DNA of 64,000 nt, from assembly GCA_030737835.1 (NCBI GenBank), contig CM060856.1:13247116-13311115 (forward strand), given 5' to 3'. Below the pieces are notes generated by a model. That model ran no database searches. It saw only the letters and a list, made by a program, of their open reading frames with translations, and was not told the DNA's origin. The DNA comes from Acorus gramineus. Lineage: Eukaryota > Streptophyta > Magnoliopsida > Acorales > Acoraceae. Below, piece after piece: positions 25,601 to 38,860 of the stretch (within the stretch, counting starts at the first letter, position 1; the number at the start of each line of letters is the position of its first letter). The position numbers and the translations under genes were made by a program.

Positions 25601-28600
25601 AGGTGGAGTTGGATTTGATTTTCGTTTGGCCATGGCGATACCTGATAAGTGGATTGATTATCTAAAGAACAAGAATGACGAGGAGTGGTCAATGAACGAA
25701 ATTGTTCAGAACTTGACAAACAGGAGATATACCGAAAAGTGTATAGCTTATGCCGAGAGTCATGATCAGGTATTTGCATGTTGCTCTGTTGGTTGATTTT
25801 TTTTTCATGAGTTTGTTTTCTGTCTGGAGATAATGGCATAATGTGGTTTAGATATTATAAAAAGTGGTAAATGAAATGTATCCCCAAACATTGGCCACGA
25901 AAAATATGACTACTACACCATGCAAATATCATGTAAGCACAACACAAAACTTCAACATGGAAATTGTAAGATTTAGACTCGACTACCATGTTCTCACATC
26001 CATGATTTTAGAAAAACATCAGACACCCTTCTGTGGGCACGCATGAGAGATTTTTTTTTCTTCTCTTTTTTGTGGTGGTGGTGATTTTGGGGGTGGAATA
26101 CAACCTGTTAGTCCTGATGTTACCTTAACAATCTTCCTGTAAAGCAACTTGATTCTTCTGCTGTTGATTTATAAGTGGAGACATAATAATAATAATATAC
26201 AAAGTAAGACTCAACTGGTGATTTAACTGTATGCCATTTTCTCATTCCATAGGCTATTGTGGGAGACAAGACCATGGCATTTCTCTTAATGGACAAGGAG
26301 ATGTATTCCGGAATGTCTGCACTACAGCCTGCTTCCCCCATAGTTGAGCGAGGGATTTCACTTCACAAGGTTTGTGCCTTTGCTGCCAGGTGGACATCTT
26401 TAAGAATGCACATCATAAAGAATGGCCAATTCCTTTGAAATTTGAATAGCATCTATATACTATAGATGTTGTTTTATGAAATTTGTAGTGTGTTATTTTG
26501 TTCTCACTAATATTTTATACTCTGCTGCAGATGATACATATCATAACAATGGCTCTAGGAGGTGAAGGGTACCTCAATTTCATGGGGAATGAGGTGATAG
26601 ATTTAGTTTTATTTTTTAATTGCTATGGTTTTCTCTATCCCACAACAGCCTCCCTGTTTGTGTTCATGCAATTAATGTGGCATAATCTTAATCCAGTAGC
26701 TGTCTATCATGGAGGGACTGCAGTTGAGTCATGTTATGGTTTTGCAATATAAAATGGTTGTGTGGTCCATAATGCAGCATATGAAGCCCATGCAATGTAT
26801 GATAACCTGCCACCATAGCTGGCCTAATCAGTGACTCTGTAAGTCAGTCCCAATCATCAGTGAAGGCAATTGGAATAGTTTGTCTGTGGAGATCATTGTG
26901 GAAATCGGATCACACGAACAAGTAGATTTGAGCATGCAATGTTAAATTTTTTTTAAAGACCTAAGAAAATGATGGTGTTTCATAGTGAAATTAAGATTTT
27001 GGGGACATCAGTGAAGAACCTATTTGTGAGGGTTTCCAGGAGGCAGAGAGGGAAATATGACATTCTGAGCTGTTCACTCTCTATTTATAGAGAACAAATA
27101 GGAGGTGTATCACATGTGAGCAGCCTGCTTCCTGCCAGAGCCAGCATGGGTTTCAATAGTGCAAGTAGCATCGAACTGATAATTTCCACCTAAACCTTTA
27201 TACATAACAAGGACACGGGCAGGTTGACATGGCATATTCAAACAGGCAGATAAGATAATGGTTATGCATATCTTGAAATTTTTCAGTGTATGTCTATTTT
27301 GCATAAACATATGTCATGGGCCAAATAGAATTAAACCCAAGAAGTGACATCACACATGCATGATTTATTTTGTATTATTTCATCATTTATTTTAATATCT
27401 GATCTGAAATGGCTAGTGAGGTTGACCAAAAGTTGTCAATCATGTAAGTAAGACACTGGCACACTTCGTCAGACAGCACTTTAGAAGGCATAATCAGTGA
27501 ATATGATGTTGCCTGACCGACATGGATACAGAATGTCTGACAAGTCTCCAAAACCTGGATGTAAATTGTCTCCTTACTAGTTACTACTTGGCTTTAAATA
27601 TCTAATATGAGATGCATATAATATCAGATATCTTCCTGATTTGGCAATCAGAATGATCATCAAATAAAGAAGAATGTGGCAACTCTGTGTGTATGTATGT
27701 ATAAATGCAGTAACATCCAATGTTGTCTTCTTTAATTTAATGAGATGAACGGATGATGATAGATATAAACATCATAAGCATGCCAATTTGAGATTCAATT
27801 TGCAATTCGATCACACACACAAAAAATATTATTCATTGGTTGTCTTGCAAGTCAGTCTCATGTAAGGGTTTACTTTGTATGGTTAGACCGTATCATTGTT
27901 TTTCATTTTATGTCTGTCATGTTGCTTTATTTGTCCTTTTTTTTGGATGTTGGCGAACAAATTGATTAAATACAGATATTTGCTATAGTTTGGTCATCCA
28001 GAATGGATTGACTTTCCGAGAGAAGGCAATGGTTGGAGTTATGAAAAATGCAGACGTCAATGGAACCTTGTTGATACAGATCACTTAAGATACAAGGTAA
28101 ACTGTGTCTTTGTAGTGTATCACCATCGATTTTGAGGATAATGATTTGCTTTGTTTATGAAGTATTCTGGAATGGAGGATCACTTGATTTGAGTAATATC
28201 TTCTTTGTGCATAAAAAAAAACCCAGCATATGAATGCCTTTGACGGAGCTATGAACTTGCTCGACGACAAATTTTCCTTCCTTTCATCGACCAAGCAGAT
28301 AGTGAGCAGCACAAGTGAAGAAGATAAGGTTTGATCGATTTGAACTTCTTGTAGATGCATGTTCTCTGTATTGTTAATAGACTAAATCTTAGCAGCAATA
28401 TGTGCATTATGATGTGCTTTCTCCATCCACTTGCAGCATTTTATAAGATAAAATGTGTAGACATTTTTTCTCTGTCAGTGGGCCTCTCTTTTAAGAACTT
28501 GAGATGATGCATAATGTGATTAAAGAGCTATCATTAACCACTAAAGACTAAGACCTTTATTTTTGGAAAAAAAATTGTCAAATAGATTTTCCTTGCATAT

Positions 28601-30552
28601 ATGCACAATTACAAACATGGGACTGGAAATTTTCTGCATCTCTCATCCTTCTACGTTCAAACTAAAATCCAGATCTAATCCTTTTTTTTAAAATCTCATT
28701 GGATGATGTAAGTCAAATAAACCTAAAGTTTGTACACGTAGTTACTCTTTTTCGTTGAAGACCTTGGTGCATACCTTAAAATGGCAAAAGTCATCCTTCT
28801 ATAATTTTAAAGCAGAATTTTTGTGGTTGTTCTCCTTTACAGGTGGTAATGTTTCTATCTTTTTTTTATTATTATAAATAACTTGATAAATTGCTGGCTA
28901 TCTTAGGTTGAAGTAACATATGCATACCGTTGGATTAATAACCGAACGTGCAAATTTTTTTCTTGCTAAAATGAAATCTAGTGAATGCAACTTAAATATT
29001 TCTTTAGGTGCCAATGGCCGATATTCCAAGATCAAAGCTTTATGAACAGTAACTCCCTCTCACAGATAAATTCAGGCAAAGCTACAATCCATGAACATAG
29101 TCATCCTCATATACTTCAAACCCCCCCCCCCCCCAAACCACAAACACGCACACACAAAAAAAAAGGTTGTGTTTTTAATCGTGATATAGATGACAAACAT
29201 TATCTACTTAGAGAAAATCAAGGTCAAAGAATCTCATACAATAAGCTGTTGGCATAGTTTGTGTTTCATTTCCAAGATACTGATTTTTCCAATTCCTGAA
29301 ATTTGATGCGTCATTTTTTTTTTCTGTGAGCTTTTTCACTTTTCCCGTGCGGTACATCAGTTTGTTGAATTATTGCCTCACATTCTAGATCATTGTTTTT
29401 GAACGTGGAGACTTGGTATTCGTGTTCAACTTCCATCCAGACAACACATATGAAGGGTAAATGCATTAATCCTTTTCCTTTAATGTTAGAAATTCTACTC
29501 TTGTAGAGAATTCTTCCTGAATTTTGTTGGGACACACAACAGGTACAAAGTTGGTTGTGACTTGCCAGGTAAGTACAGAGTTGCATTGGATAGTGATGCT
29601 TCTGAGTTTGGAGGGCATGGACGGGTAAGATCCTCTTTTGTATAATGTCAAAATATTATCTTCTATGGTATCATTTGGAAACCTGTTTGAAAAGAAGCCT
29701 TGCATTTACAACTGCTTTTGAAATTAGAGTCACATGAAGCATAATTCATAACCTTTTTTTTTAAGCTGCGACCACTTGGGGCTTCGCACTAGTCTCATTA
29801 GTTCTTGCTATGGCATAATATGAAGAAAGCATAATTTTGTGATTGAATAAATCAATAACTCCAAAATTCATCTTTTACTCATTTTCTCCAACCATATCAT
29901 GCATTATGATTGTAGTTAAAGCTCTCTAATTTCAGGTTCCATAGACCATAGCACCAATGTATTTGATTTAGCTGCCATACTCATGATCTGAGCCATCTTG
30001 ATGAAATCTAATAGTACTTCTTTTACCTTAATCTTTCAGGTTGGTCATGATGTGGACCACTTCACATCCCCTGAAGGTATACCAGGTGTACCAGAGACGA
30101 ATTTCAACAACCGACCCAGCTCCTTTAAAGTATTATCACCCTCTCGCACTTGTGTGGTATGTTATTCAGCGACTTATTCTCACTTATCACTACACTTTTC
30201 ATTTCAACTTTCTTCAAACTCGTAAAATATAATCCCAAGAAAATCTTAAGCTCAGATCTTTTTTCAAACAGCTTCAATATAAACCATTCCATGCAAAGTT
30301 ATGTAAAGAAGTCATGTCTTAGTTACATTTTGCGTATATTAGGATATCAACTTTGCTATGGTATCCTCCATTTCATGCTCTCTGAATGTCATGTCCTGCA
30401 ATTGAGCATATCAGGTATACTATAAAGTCGATGATGATATAGATGCTGATGATGGAGAGATGGCCAGCATTGGTGAGACAGCAACGATACCGAACCTTGA
30501 AAGGGATGTGGAAGATGAAGATGACACGGCAGACCCTGATTCAGATGATTAG
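22644..30552 (+). CDS. SBE1: 1,4-alpha-glucan (starch) branching enzyme I, plastid
   Basis: Cuts alpha-1,4 glucan chains and rejoins them through alpha-1,6 links to make amylopectin in plastids; GH13 family, predicted 807 residues (rice SBEI about 820). Fourteen coding exons: 22644-22700, 23618-23734, 23867-24074, 24195-24264, 24488-24757, 24863-25769, 26253-26369, 26531-26593, 27989-28096, 28227-28328, 29389-29456, 29543-29624, 30040-30156 and 30415-30552. Residues 1 to about 60 form a Ser/Arg-rich, acid-poor transit peptide ([19 protein letters not shown]). The CBM48 region holds YREWAPAAQ and DFNGWD. The catalytic barrel shows [20 protein letters not shown] (nucleophile Asp), [10 protein letters not shown] (acid Glu) and AESHDQ. 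The C-terminal tail is acidic and shorter than in cereals. ATG 22644 was chosen because it alone gives a continuous transit peptide; the exon 1-2 junction is the least certain part. Confidence 0.93.
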
Positions 30553-31495
30553 GAGGTGACAAAATGGCGCTATGATGTGTTTGGAATAATAAAGCAATGA
30601 ATCATGCATGTTCAACACATGCACCCAGTTCTTTTTAAGGAAGAAGTTTTTGTATCAATGTTGAATAGACTCTCACCAAGTCAGAAAATATGGTTGTTTT
30701 ATTATTATTATTGTATATTATGAAGAATACTGGAAGATATCTGTACAATGTTGTTCTATCATAAGCAGTGAGGAATTGTTCAATCAAACGGACGTGGGCT
30801 CCACGAAAAATATTATCATCTAAAGTAGATATTATGCAGAGCTGAATAATACGTTTGCAAGAATGAGTATAATTATACCAGAATTAAATTGATATTGGTA
30901 TTTTGGATCTATCTTTAAATTGTGTTATTCTTTCAATTTTATTTTATTGCGATAAGATGATTCACATGTCATCACGGAAGATCAATTGTCAAATTATATT
31001 CACATTTTATGATTTTTTTATTCATTTTTATCCATAATTTATTTGTGATGAAACAAAAATTTCATTAAAAATGTTATGGTATTTCACCAATGCTGGCAAT
31101 GTCATTGTGGAAGAGTTTCCTCCATGAATGAAATTCTTATAGGATGACTCATTATAGTCCATGTAACGTCTCGCACCTCCGGAAGCATATATTTATCAAA
31201 TTTAAGTGCTATATGTATTGTTATAGGTACAAGAAGATCCAAACGAGACACCAGAAAAATGGACATACACGTCATTTAAATTTCTAGGAGGGGCATTTCA
31301 GTCACTCGTTCTTTACACGTTCCTCCGCCACGAAGAACCACGAATAAAGCACCGACCCGAAACGCCATCGACACGTCAAAAAGACGCTATTGCCCCTCCA
31401 CCCTTCACTGGATTACTTGCTCGCAAATTCTCCAGAGATCCCACTCTTTCATTTCCCCCATCTGAAATCCTAGCAGAGCGAAATCACCTTCACCA
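30553..31495. other. SBE1 3' UTR and SLY1 promoter region
   Basis: The SBE1 3' UTR extends past a polyadenylation signal at 30588. The rest is AT-rich until about 31240, where composition shifts towards the SLY1 leader (CT-rich from 31390). No other gene is visible. Confidence 0.6.
30588..30593 (+). terminator. SBE1 polyadenylation signal candidate
   Basis: AATAAA 36 bases after the SBE1 stop codon. Confidence 0.5.
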
Positions 31496-33443
31496 ATGGC
31501 GCTCAATCTCCGCCAAAGACAAACCAGTAAGTCTCTCTCTCTCACTTCTCCATCCGAAACCCTAATTTTCTCTATCTCACTCTCTGTCAATCTCAGGCTG
31601 CGTAGTTCGGATGTTGAACCTGAACCAGCCCCCGAACAGGACCACCGGATCGGACGGCGGAGGATCCGCCGGCGACGAGGTCTACAAGATCCTGATCCTG
31701 GACCCCTTCTGCCGTGACGTCCTGTCGCCGTTGATCCACGTGAAGGACCTCCGCAAGCACGGCGTCACCCTCTACTTTCCGATCGACAAGGAGCGCCACC
31801 CGGTCCCCGACGTCCCCGCCGTCTACTTCGTCCGCCCGACGCCGTTCAACCTCTCCCGCGTCGCGTCGGACGCCGCGAAACATCTATACGACTCGCTCCA
31901 CCTAAACCTCTCGTCCTCCCTCCCCCGCCCCCTCCTTGAGGACTTCGCCTCCTCCGTCGTGAAGTCCGACTCCCTCCACCGGATCGCCAAGATCTATGAC
32001 CAGTACCTCGAATTCATCACCTTGGAGGACAATCTCTTCTCGCTGGCCCAGCCGGATGTGTATCTGAGGGTGAATGATCCGGCGGCGGGGGACCGTGAGA
32101 TCGAGGAGATCGTCGATCGGGTGGTCAATGGCCTCTTCTGCGTTCTGGTGACCCTCTCTGTCGTCCCGGTGATCCGGTGCGACCGAGGTGGCCCGTCCGA
32201 GATGGTCGCGGCAGCGCTGGACGCGAAGATCCGGGACCACCTTATCGTGAAGAACAACCTGTTCAACGAAGGCGGGAGCGCCGGTTTCCAGCGTCCGCTC
32301 CTCTGCATCTTTGATCGGAATTTTGAGCTTTCAGTGGGGGTTCAGCACGACTGGGCGTATCGGCCATTGGTCCATGACGTTCTCGGGCTGAGGCTCAACA
32401 AGGTGAGCGTGAAGGATCCGGCGGGGGCAAAGCTGTCGTACGAGCTGGACGGGTCCGATCCGTTCTGGGTCACCAACGCGGCCATGCCGTTCCCCAAGGT
32501 GGCGGAGGAGGTCGATAGCCAGGTCAAGAAATACAAGGCGGATGTCGACGAGGTCAATCGGAGGACGGGAGGGGGATTCGACGACCAGGATTTGGCTGGG
32601 AACACGAAGCACCTGATGAGCGCGGTGAATTCGCTTCCCGAGCTCACCGAGCGGAGGAAACTCGCCGACCGGCACACCAACATCGCCACCGCCCTTCTCA
32701 CCGAGATCAAGGACCGGTCGCTTGATTCGTACTATGACCTGGAGAATGACATGCTCACAAAGGGGTCTGTTGACCGGGCGACCCTGATAAGTGCGCTGAA
32801 GGGGAAGGGCAGCAAGGCTGACAAGCTCCGCCTCGCTATTGTGTACCTCTTGTCGATGGAGGTGACACCACAGCCAGAAATGGAGGCTGTTGAGGTGGCG
32901 CTGAGGGAGTCGGAGGTGGACGTCTCGGGTTTCTTGTATGTGAAGAAGATCAAGTCTTTGAATGCGTCACTGGCGGCGAACTCGGCCAACTCTGCGAGTC
33001 GAAGCAACATTGTGGATTGGGCGGAGAAGTTGTACGGGCAATCAATAAGCGCGGTGACAGCGGGGATGAAGAACCTTCTGGCGGGAGGGCGACAGCTAGC
33101 GGTGACAAGGACTGTGGAGGCATTGATGGAGGGGAGGCCAAACCCCGAGGTGGATCACTACCTGACGTTTGATCCACGGGCATCAAGATCAGGAAGTGGG
33201 GGGAGTGGATTGATGGGGCCATTTAAGGAGTCTATCGTGTTTATGATTGGTGGGGGGAATTATGTGGAGTATGGGAGCTTGCGTGAGATGGGGCAGAGGT
33301 CGCAACCGGCGAAGCATGTGGTGTATGGGACTACAGAGTTGCTGACGGGGACGGAGTTTGTGGAGCAGCTGGGTGTGTTGGGGAAGAAGATGGGGCTAGG
33401 GGTTAGCAGTGGTGGCGGCGGCGGTGGCGTGGCAGCATCATGA
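31496..33443 (+). CDS. SLY1: Sec1/Munc18 family protein SLY1
   Basis: SM protein that binds syntaxin-5-type SNAREs and supports ER-Golgi vesicle fusion; cytosolic, peripheral to ER and Golgi membranes. Predicted 625 residues from two exons, 31496-31526 and 31597-33443. The small first exon gives MALNLRQRQT, and the junction yields SCVVRMLNLNQ, as in Arabidopsis SLY1. Conserved stretches include YKILILDPFCRDVLSPL, VYFVRPTPFNL, QYLEFITLEDNLFSLAQ, RPLLCIFDRNFELSVG, LVHDVLGL, ELTERRKLADRHTNIATALL, NIVDWAEKLYGQSISAVTAG and FMIGGGNYVEYGSL. It ends in a Gly-rich run (GGGGGG) then VAAS. Exon 2 is very GC-rich and codon bias is strong, unlike neighbouring SBE1; this gives many long antisense frames that are not genes. 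ATG 31611 is internal; the upstream start is supported by the splice and by family conservation. Confidence 0.96.
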
Positions 33444-35531
33444 GCTGATGGGGTCTATTTGTGAGTATGATTTGTTTGATTGAAGTTTATACATTCACTG
33501 CTTTTTTTTTTTGGAGTTTGTTCTTTTTGAACTGAGGAAACCTAATATGTCTAGAGTTGTGGGTTGTGTTAATTAATGATATTTTTTGTTATTGTTTAAC
33601 TTGTTGTCTTGAAGCAATGATAATCTATTAAACTAACACTTATCCTATCAGAACTGGCGATCTTTTCTGATAGGATGAAAGCCTCTTTGGTAGTGGTGAA
33701 CATTTTCAGTTTGGATAGAAAAAAACTGAAGCAAACAGATGAAAAATAGTTTCGTATTTTTTTTTTTTTTTGGGAGGGGAGGGGAGATCTGTATTAAGGA
33801 AAAGTAGCGTCAAATATTTTGATTCAAATTAAGAATATTCAGCATTGTTGTCATCAAGAAGAAGATGAACTGCACAATAATCATTGTACAGTCAGGTTGC
33901 AAATCAGTCTTTGAATGCTCTCAAGTATCATTTTTGGAATGGAATGCATGTATGATATTGATGACCTGTTTTGTTGTACACTGAGTCATAATTCTTGATA
34001 CTGTTTACTGTTATGTTCAATGGACTCTTCACTTTGAAGGAATGAACATGAAGTGATCAGCTTTTCCTAATGCGTGGGGGGAAAATGTAGATATATGGAG
34101 AACCGCAGATTCATTTTTTCATGTTATCTGTTCAAAAGGTATATGAGCAATATGTTCTGGAATGCTTCATCAGTTAAATGATGTGGAATTTCTTGAAATG
34201 TTTGTTCACCATTTCTGTTAAACCTATTATTTAAACTTGGATGTCATTGCATAACAAGTGAACAACATCTCAAAAGGTGACCTTTCATCCCGTGGAAGAA
34301 AACGACATTTAATCCTTTCAACTTTACATTTATTTAGCAGGTTTTTACTGCTTGACAGATTATATATGTTTTTTAATGGGAAGGTAGACAGGCTACCACG
34401 ATTCATTAATCGGGAAACAAGTCAATTATTAAAAGAAATTATATATATTAATTACTTCTTGTTAGAAGAAGTTCTGATTTAGAAGAGCTCAATTCTACCC
34501 CTGTTCAGTTTGCTCTGATATCTCTTCTTCCAATAGTTGGTTGAAAACTTGGAACTGCAAGAGCCTTTGTCATGAAGACACTGATGCCATGAGATTCAAA
34601 CATATACAGGCCTTAACCAAATATTTGAAATATGAAAATTTTCTTGTTAGATTTCAGTTTCTGCACAGGGATATACCCAGGTTGGAAGCATTGCCCTATT
34701 TAAAAGAATCTATATTTTACTATCTAACCTGGTGTAAAAAAAATTTCTTCTCTTCCCCTATCACGTGGTTCACAAAATTTCTCTTTCAATAAAGGCTGAT
34801 GGGGTTTATCAAGTCGCCATGGATGTGGAAGACAAATAGGCACTTTTAAATACTGCATTCCCTTTTGAATCTCTCATTAATAATCCTGACAAATCTCATT
34901 TGAATCTGCAATCAAGATGAATCATGTCTCGTGTCCACTTCATCCAATTTTTCGTTATTTATATATATAAACACGTTTACATGTATATGCACTCACAATG
35001 TGTGTGTGTGGGGAGGGAGGGAGGAAGATCCCATAATTTCTCATTCAGGATAATTGAAATTTTAGTTGGTTTTTTTCCAAGATGAGCTATTTTCTGATCC
35101 TGTTTCTTTAATTTTCACATAAATTGATGTTTGTTATTGTTTGTATTCATTGTTTTTTTTATTTGCATTGGTTATGTTTGATTGGATTCGAGCTTGGTGG
35201 ATGATTGGTTTTGTCAAGATCAGATTATGTTAATGGGTTATGATTGTTTTACTTTTCCCCCTATCTGAGTAATGTTTTTTTTTTTAATATAGGATTATTT
35301 CAATTAGAATGCTTGAAATACATAAAGATCAGATCTTTATGTTAACGGATTTTGATTGTTTTGCTCCTTTCCCACCTTTTGAGTAATGAGTTTTGTTTCA
35401 TCTCTTCATTGTATGTTTCACTTCGATCTGCCTTGCCTATGGTTTTGCTTCTGTCAGATCACATAGAAATGTGGATTGAATTGTGATATCCATCCTATAA
35501 GTATCATATTCCATCAATATGAACGCTTGTA

Positions 35532-35741
35532 TAGTTGTATGTCCTCAGTGGTCATAGCATAACGGTTCAAGGCTTACCTGTATTAAGGGTAGGTCTTGAG
35601 TTTGAGTCTTGGCACTGTGTCATACTTCCTGTTTATTAGGTGAAATTTAAAAGAATTTTTTGTGGGACCAGAGACAAACAGGCGAAGCCGTAAGGTCAGC
35701 CTCAAGGAGTCCCTCCGATACCAAAAAAATAAATAAAAAAA
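35532..35741 (+). mobile_element. tRNA-derived SINE with 13-bp target-site duplication
   Basis: The 210-bp element is flanked by the identical 13-mer ATGAACGCTTGTA at 35519-35531 and 35742-35754. Near its 5' end are a box A-like segment (tggtcatagcataacgg, 35550-35566) and a box B-like segment (ggtcttgagtttgagtc) typical of pol III promoters. The body has a gtgggacc and ggcgaagccgtaagg block, and the 3' end is a short A-rich tail. The long direct repeats mean insertion by target-primed reverse transcription, so this is a complete, fairly young copy. Confidence 0.85.
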
Positions 35742-36474
35742 ATGAACGCTTGTAATTTTGTAATTATGAATTATTTTGGGGATTTCCACTGTTGCATGCT
35801 TCAATAAGAGTGACAATTCCGTAAATTAACTCGACTGTTGTAGGATGTCACCTTTCCTGGGTAAAATTTTATGATAAGAATTCTGTTATTTGCATCATTG
35901 GAGTTCTTTAAGATCTTGTCAGTGAAGGCATATGACTTGGTAGGCGAGATATTCATTGGTATAGATTTTTCCTATCTTAAAAGAAAATGTCACATTTTAT
36001 TTTCTTAATTGATCACCTGTCAGAGATAGGCTTCTATTGAAAAAGAGTTGTTGGGATGGGATTTGGGATTGATTGTGTTGAAGAATTTGCATGCATATTG
36101 ATATGTATGAGGTGTGGTATAAAGCAAACAACTGATGTTTCAGTAACTGCATATTTGGGACTATTGGAGGAGCTATCATGTTTGTTTTTGAGTTAGTCCC
36201 TAAACCACTGGGGGAGCACTAGAGATTATTGAATGATTATGTTTTCTATGAGTTCATGTTTTTGCAGTTAATCACAATAAACAGGACCTGGGATACTACG
36301 CATAACTGCATAAGCAGATGATGAGAGAATAGGTCGAAGCCGCGAGGTAAGCTTCAGATGTGAGATTTCAGATCTGTCTCCCCTTTTTTTTGTTCGTTTG
36401 ATTTTGTGTTTCATTGTTATTTTAATAAGGCAATCTGGTGTGCTTTGCAATTCTCACACCTAATTTTTTCAGGT

Positions 36475-36600
36475 ATTGACAGGAGTGGATTATCACAATA
36501 GGAATTTTATTTGAAGAACGGTGCTCTCAGGATTTGATCCCTTGACCTCTGTCACAGAGATGAGAGGTGTTTGCTGACTTAACTAAAGCTATTACATTAA
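36475..36600 (-). mobile_element. SINE copy, second family, minus strand
   Basis: On the minus strand this reads cagcaaacacctctcatctc, then an agaggtcaagggatcaaatc box B-like segment, then a gttcttcaaataaaat tail. The same layout recurs at 54712-54796 and in intron 2 of both acyl-activating enzyme genes. It resembles a tRNA-derived SINE head plus A-rich 3' end; boundaries are approximate. Confidence 0.5.
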
Positions 36601-37989
36601 GAATTGTCGAACCTTTTTTATATGCTATAGCCTATAGGTGAATTTGGTAGGAAAACACAATCCATTTCATTGAGGAATGGGCAAAAAGCTGCGTTTGGAT
36701 GCCATATGTGGTCGGGTCATAAAAGGAAGAGTGTTTTTGAGTGTGTTTTGGTTGTCTGTTCTCATCATCTGTTTATGAGCCGGTCACTGTACTACTAGTA
36801 AGAGTTCTTTGACCACCAAGGGACTTTACGCCAAAAAAACAACTAAAAATGTACTCTCGCCAGCAGCATTTCACTTGGACTGTAAGCAGTACTTTTTTAG
36901 TTTTATATATTTCGTTAGTCTCGTATACTCACCATAATAAAGTATATGTCTTATTAAATTTTTTTTATAAATATATAAATTTTATTAAAAGATATATATG
37001 ATTTTTAAAATAATGAAAACACGTGGGAGTGTAGGACTGGTGTAGCAAGGATAAAGATTGTGTTTGTGACAGTGAAAAGGATTGAGTGCAGTACTGTCAT
37101 TTTTCTTTTTTTTATAGGTTTAGGACCACATCAAGCAAAGGCCTGACCAATTAGATCATCTGAACTGGTCACCTACGCACCCAGTGGCTTCAGCCAGTGA
37201 CTCCGGCGAGACCAATAAAGAATATGTTTTGTATCATTAAACGAAGTACACGTGTCGTTGAATTTTTTTGTATTTATTAAAAATAATTTCATACAATTTG
37301 AAATAAATATATAAAATATATGTATATATTGTCATATTCAATTTGAGTGATGCACATTTTTTTTAATTTAAATATATACATCGGTAGATGATTTTTATCA
37401 TCTAAAAAAAAATATGTGGTTTGTATTTTGAACTATAGGAATGATCTTCTAATATTTTCCATAAGAAACAATTGGGAACACAGCCCCATAAGCCAGCCCA
37501 TCTATGCTTTTCCACTTCTACTTTTTTCGGACTTTGCATTTGGCAAGGCCCAAGCCCTCCCCATTGGGGAGCGGTGTATCAGACGATTGTGATCTCTTGA
37601 AAAGTTCTTGTGTTGCACCTCAAATTTCTATTTATACCTTCTTCCTGCACCTATTGTTTTGTTTATTATTTTTGTTCTGCGTTGATTTTATGATGCTTTC
37701 TCTAAATAATTCTTATGTTATTTGATCTTGATTAAGGCATTTTTAGGATTCACATTTGGTAAATTGTGCTTTTCAAACGTCAAACGTGGTTTTAAACAAT
37801 TTCTGGCAAACACAATGTTTTTTTGTGGTTTTATCATTAAATTATCAGTGTTCCAAACAAAATCTCTTAAAATAATGCTTTAAAACTAAGATTGAATTTT
37901 TAAAAAGTTGACTGTTGAATTCTACATCCAAACACGACCGAAGACCTAATGACAACTTCATGTACATTTTGTAACTTATAACAAGTTTC

Positions 37990-38270
37990 AAAGCTTAAAG
38001 TGATGATACTCAGTCTGTTTTGCAGTCTCATACGCAGCTACGCTATGATAACATAGTATGTATTACACTGTCATAGTATATGTGGCTTTTATCATAATAT
38101 ATGGTGTAATTTTTTTTTATCATTTTTTTAATTTGAAAAAAATATACTAATGTATTTCAGTATATACTTTATTTCGTATAATATTATGCACTTCATTTAA
38201 AGATGTGATTTAAAAAAACATAGAAAATTAGTGTGGACTGTAACTGGATCTACAATGAGAGTTGAATGTA
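37990..38270 (-). repeat. AT-rich interspersed repeat, copy 2 (inverted relative to 3.5 kb)
   Basis: The reverse complement of this segment aligns with 3530-3790: the tatatactg, ttagtatat and 'gttatcatagcg' phrases occur in the same order. Ends are not resolved. Confidence 0.5.
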
Positions 38271-38800
38271 TCATTTTCCATATTTTAGACCACAAGAAGA
38301 TTCCCCATCGACGGGTACTTCAACCTAGATTGTAATTTCACCAAATTTGTGCCAAACAAACGTTTTTTTGGGTCAATTTATTACTTTCCACCGATCAAAG
38401 GCGTTTCAGTTTCCACATTAAACATAAAAACCATGTGCGGAGAATCTAATCTGGCCATACATCACCCCAAAAATTGAACAAAATAAACTACACCAACTGG
38501 GAATATATGCCTGAATTCAGGGGTTGGTTATATATGAATAAAAATAAAAAGAAAGCGATTTAATGATTATAAAGTTGAATGACTCAATCGGTTTGCTTGT
38601 GCTTACGCTGATACAAATTTAATTTATGTTGTTTTGATTTTTTTATTATTATTTTGTATAGATAATTATTAATGATTTATATTTGTTATGTAAACTAATA
38701 GAACGGTTAAAAATCCTTGGGAATCAAAGTTCCGTGTCCCATCTGAAGTTCCTGTGACTTTGTGTTCAGTTCATTCAAATTTTTAACTCAAATCCAATCT

Positions 38801-38860
38801 AAATGAGGTTCAGGTTATTTGGATTCAATCTAAATGAGGTTCAGGTTATTTGAATTGAAG
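38801..38860 (+). repeat. Two tandem ~30-bp units
   Basis: The phrase 'atctaaatgaggttcaggtt' followed by atttg occurs twice in direct tandem, one or two substitutions apart. Confidence 0.65.

Noticed and set aside
31593-33222. Several minus-strand open frames of 90-122 codons over SLY1
   Set aside because: Stop codons are rare on the antisense of very GC-rich exons. SLY1 on the plus strand accounts for the conservation.
35545-35620. tRNA gene
   Set aside because: It has tRNA-like promoter boxes but does not fold into a cloverleaf, and it lies inside a SINE with its own target-site duplication.
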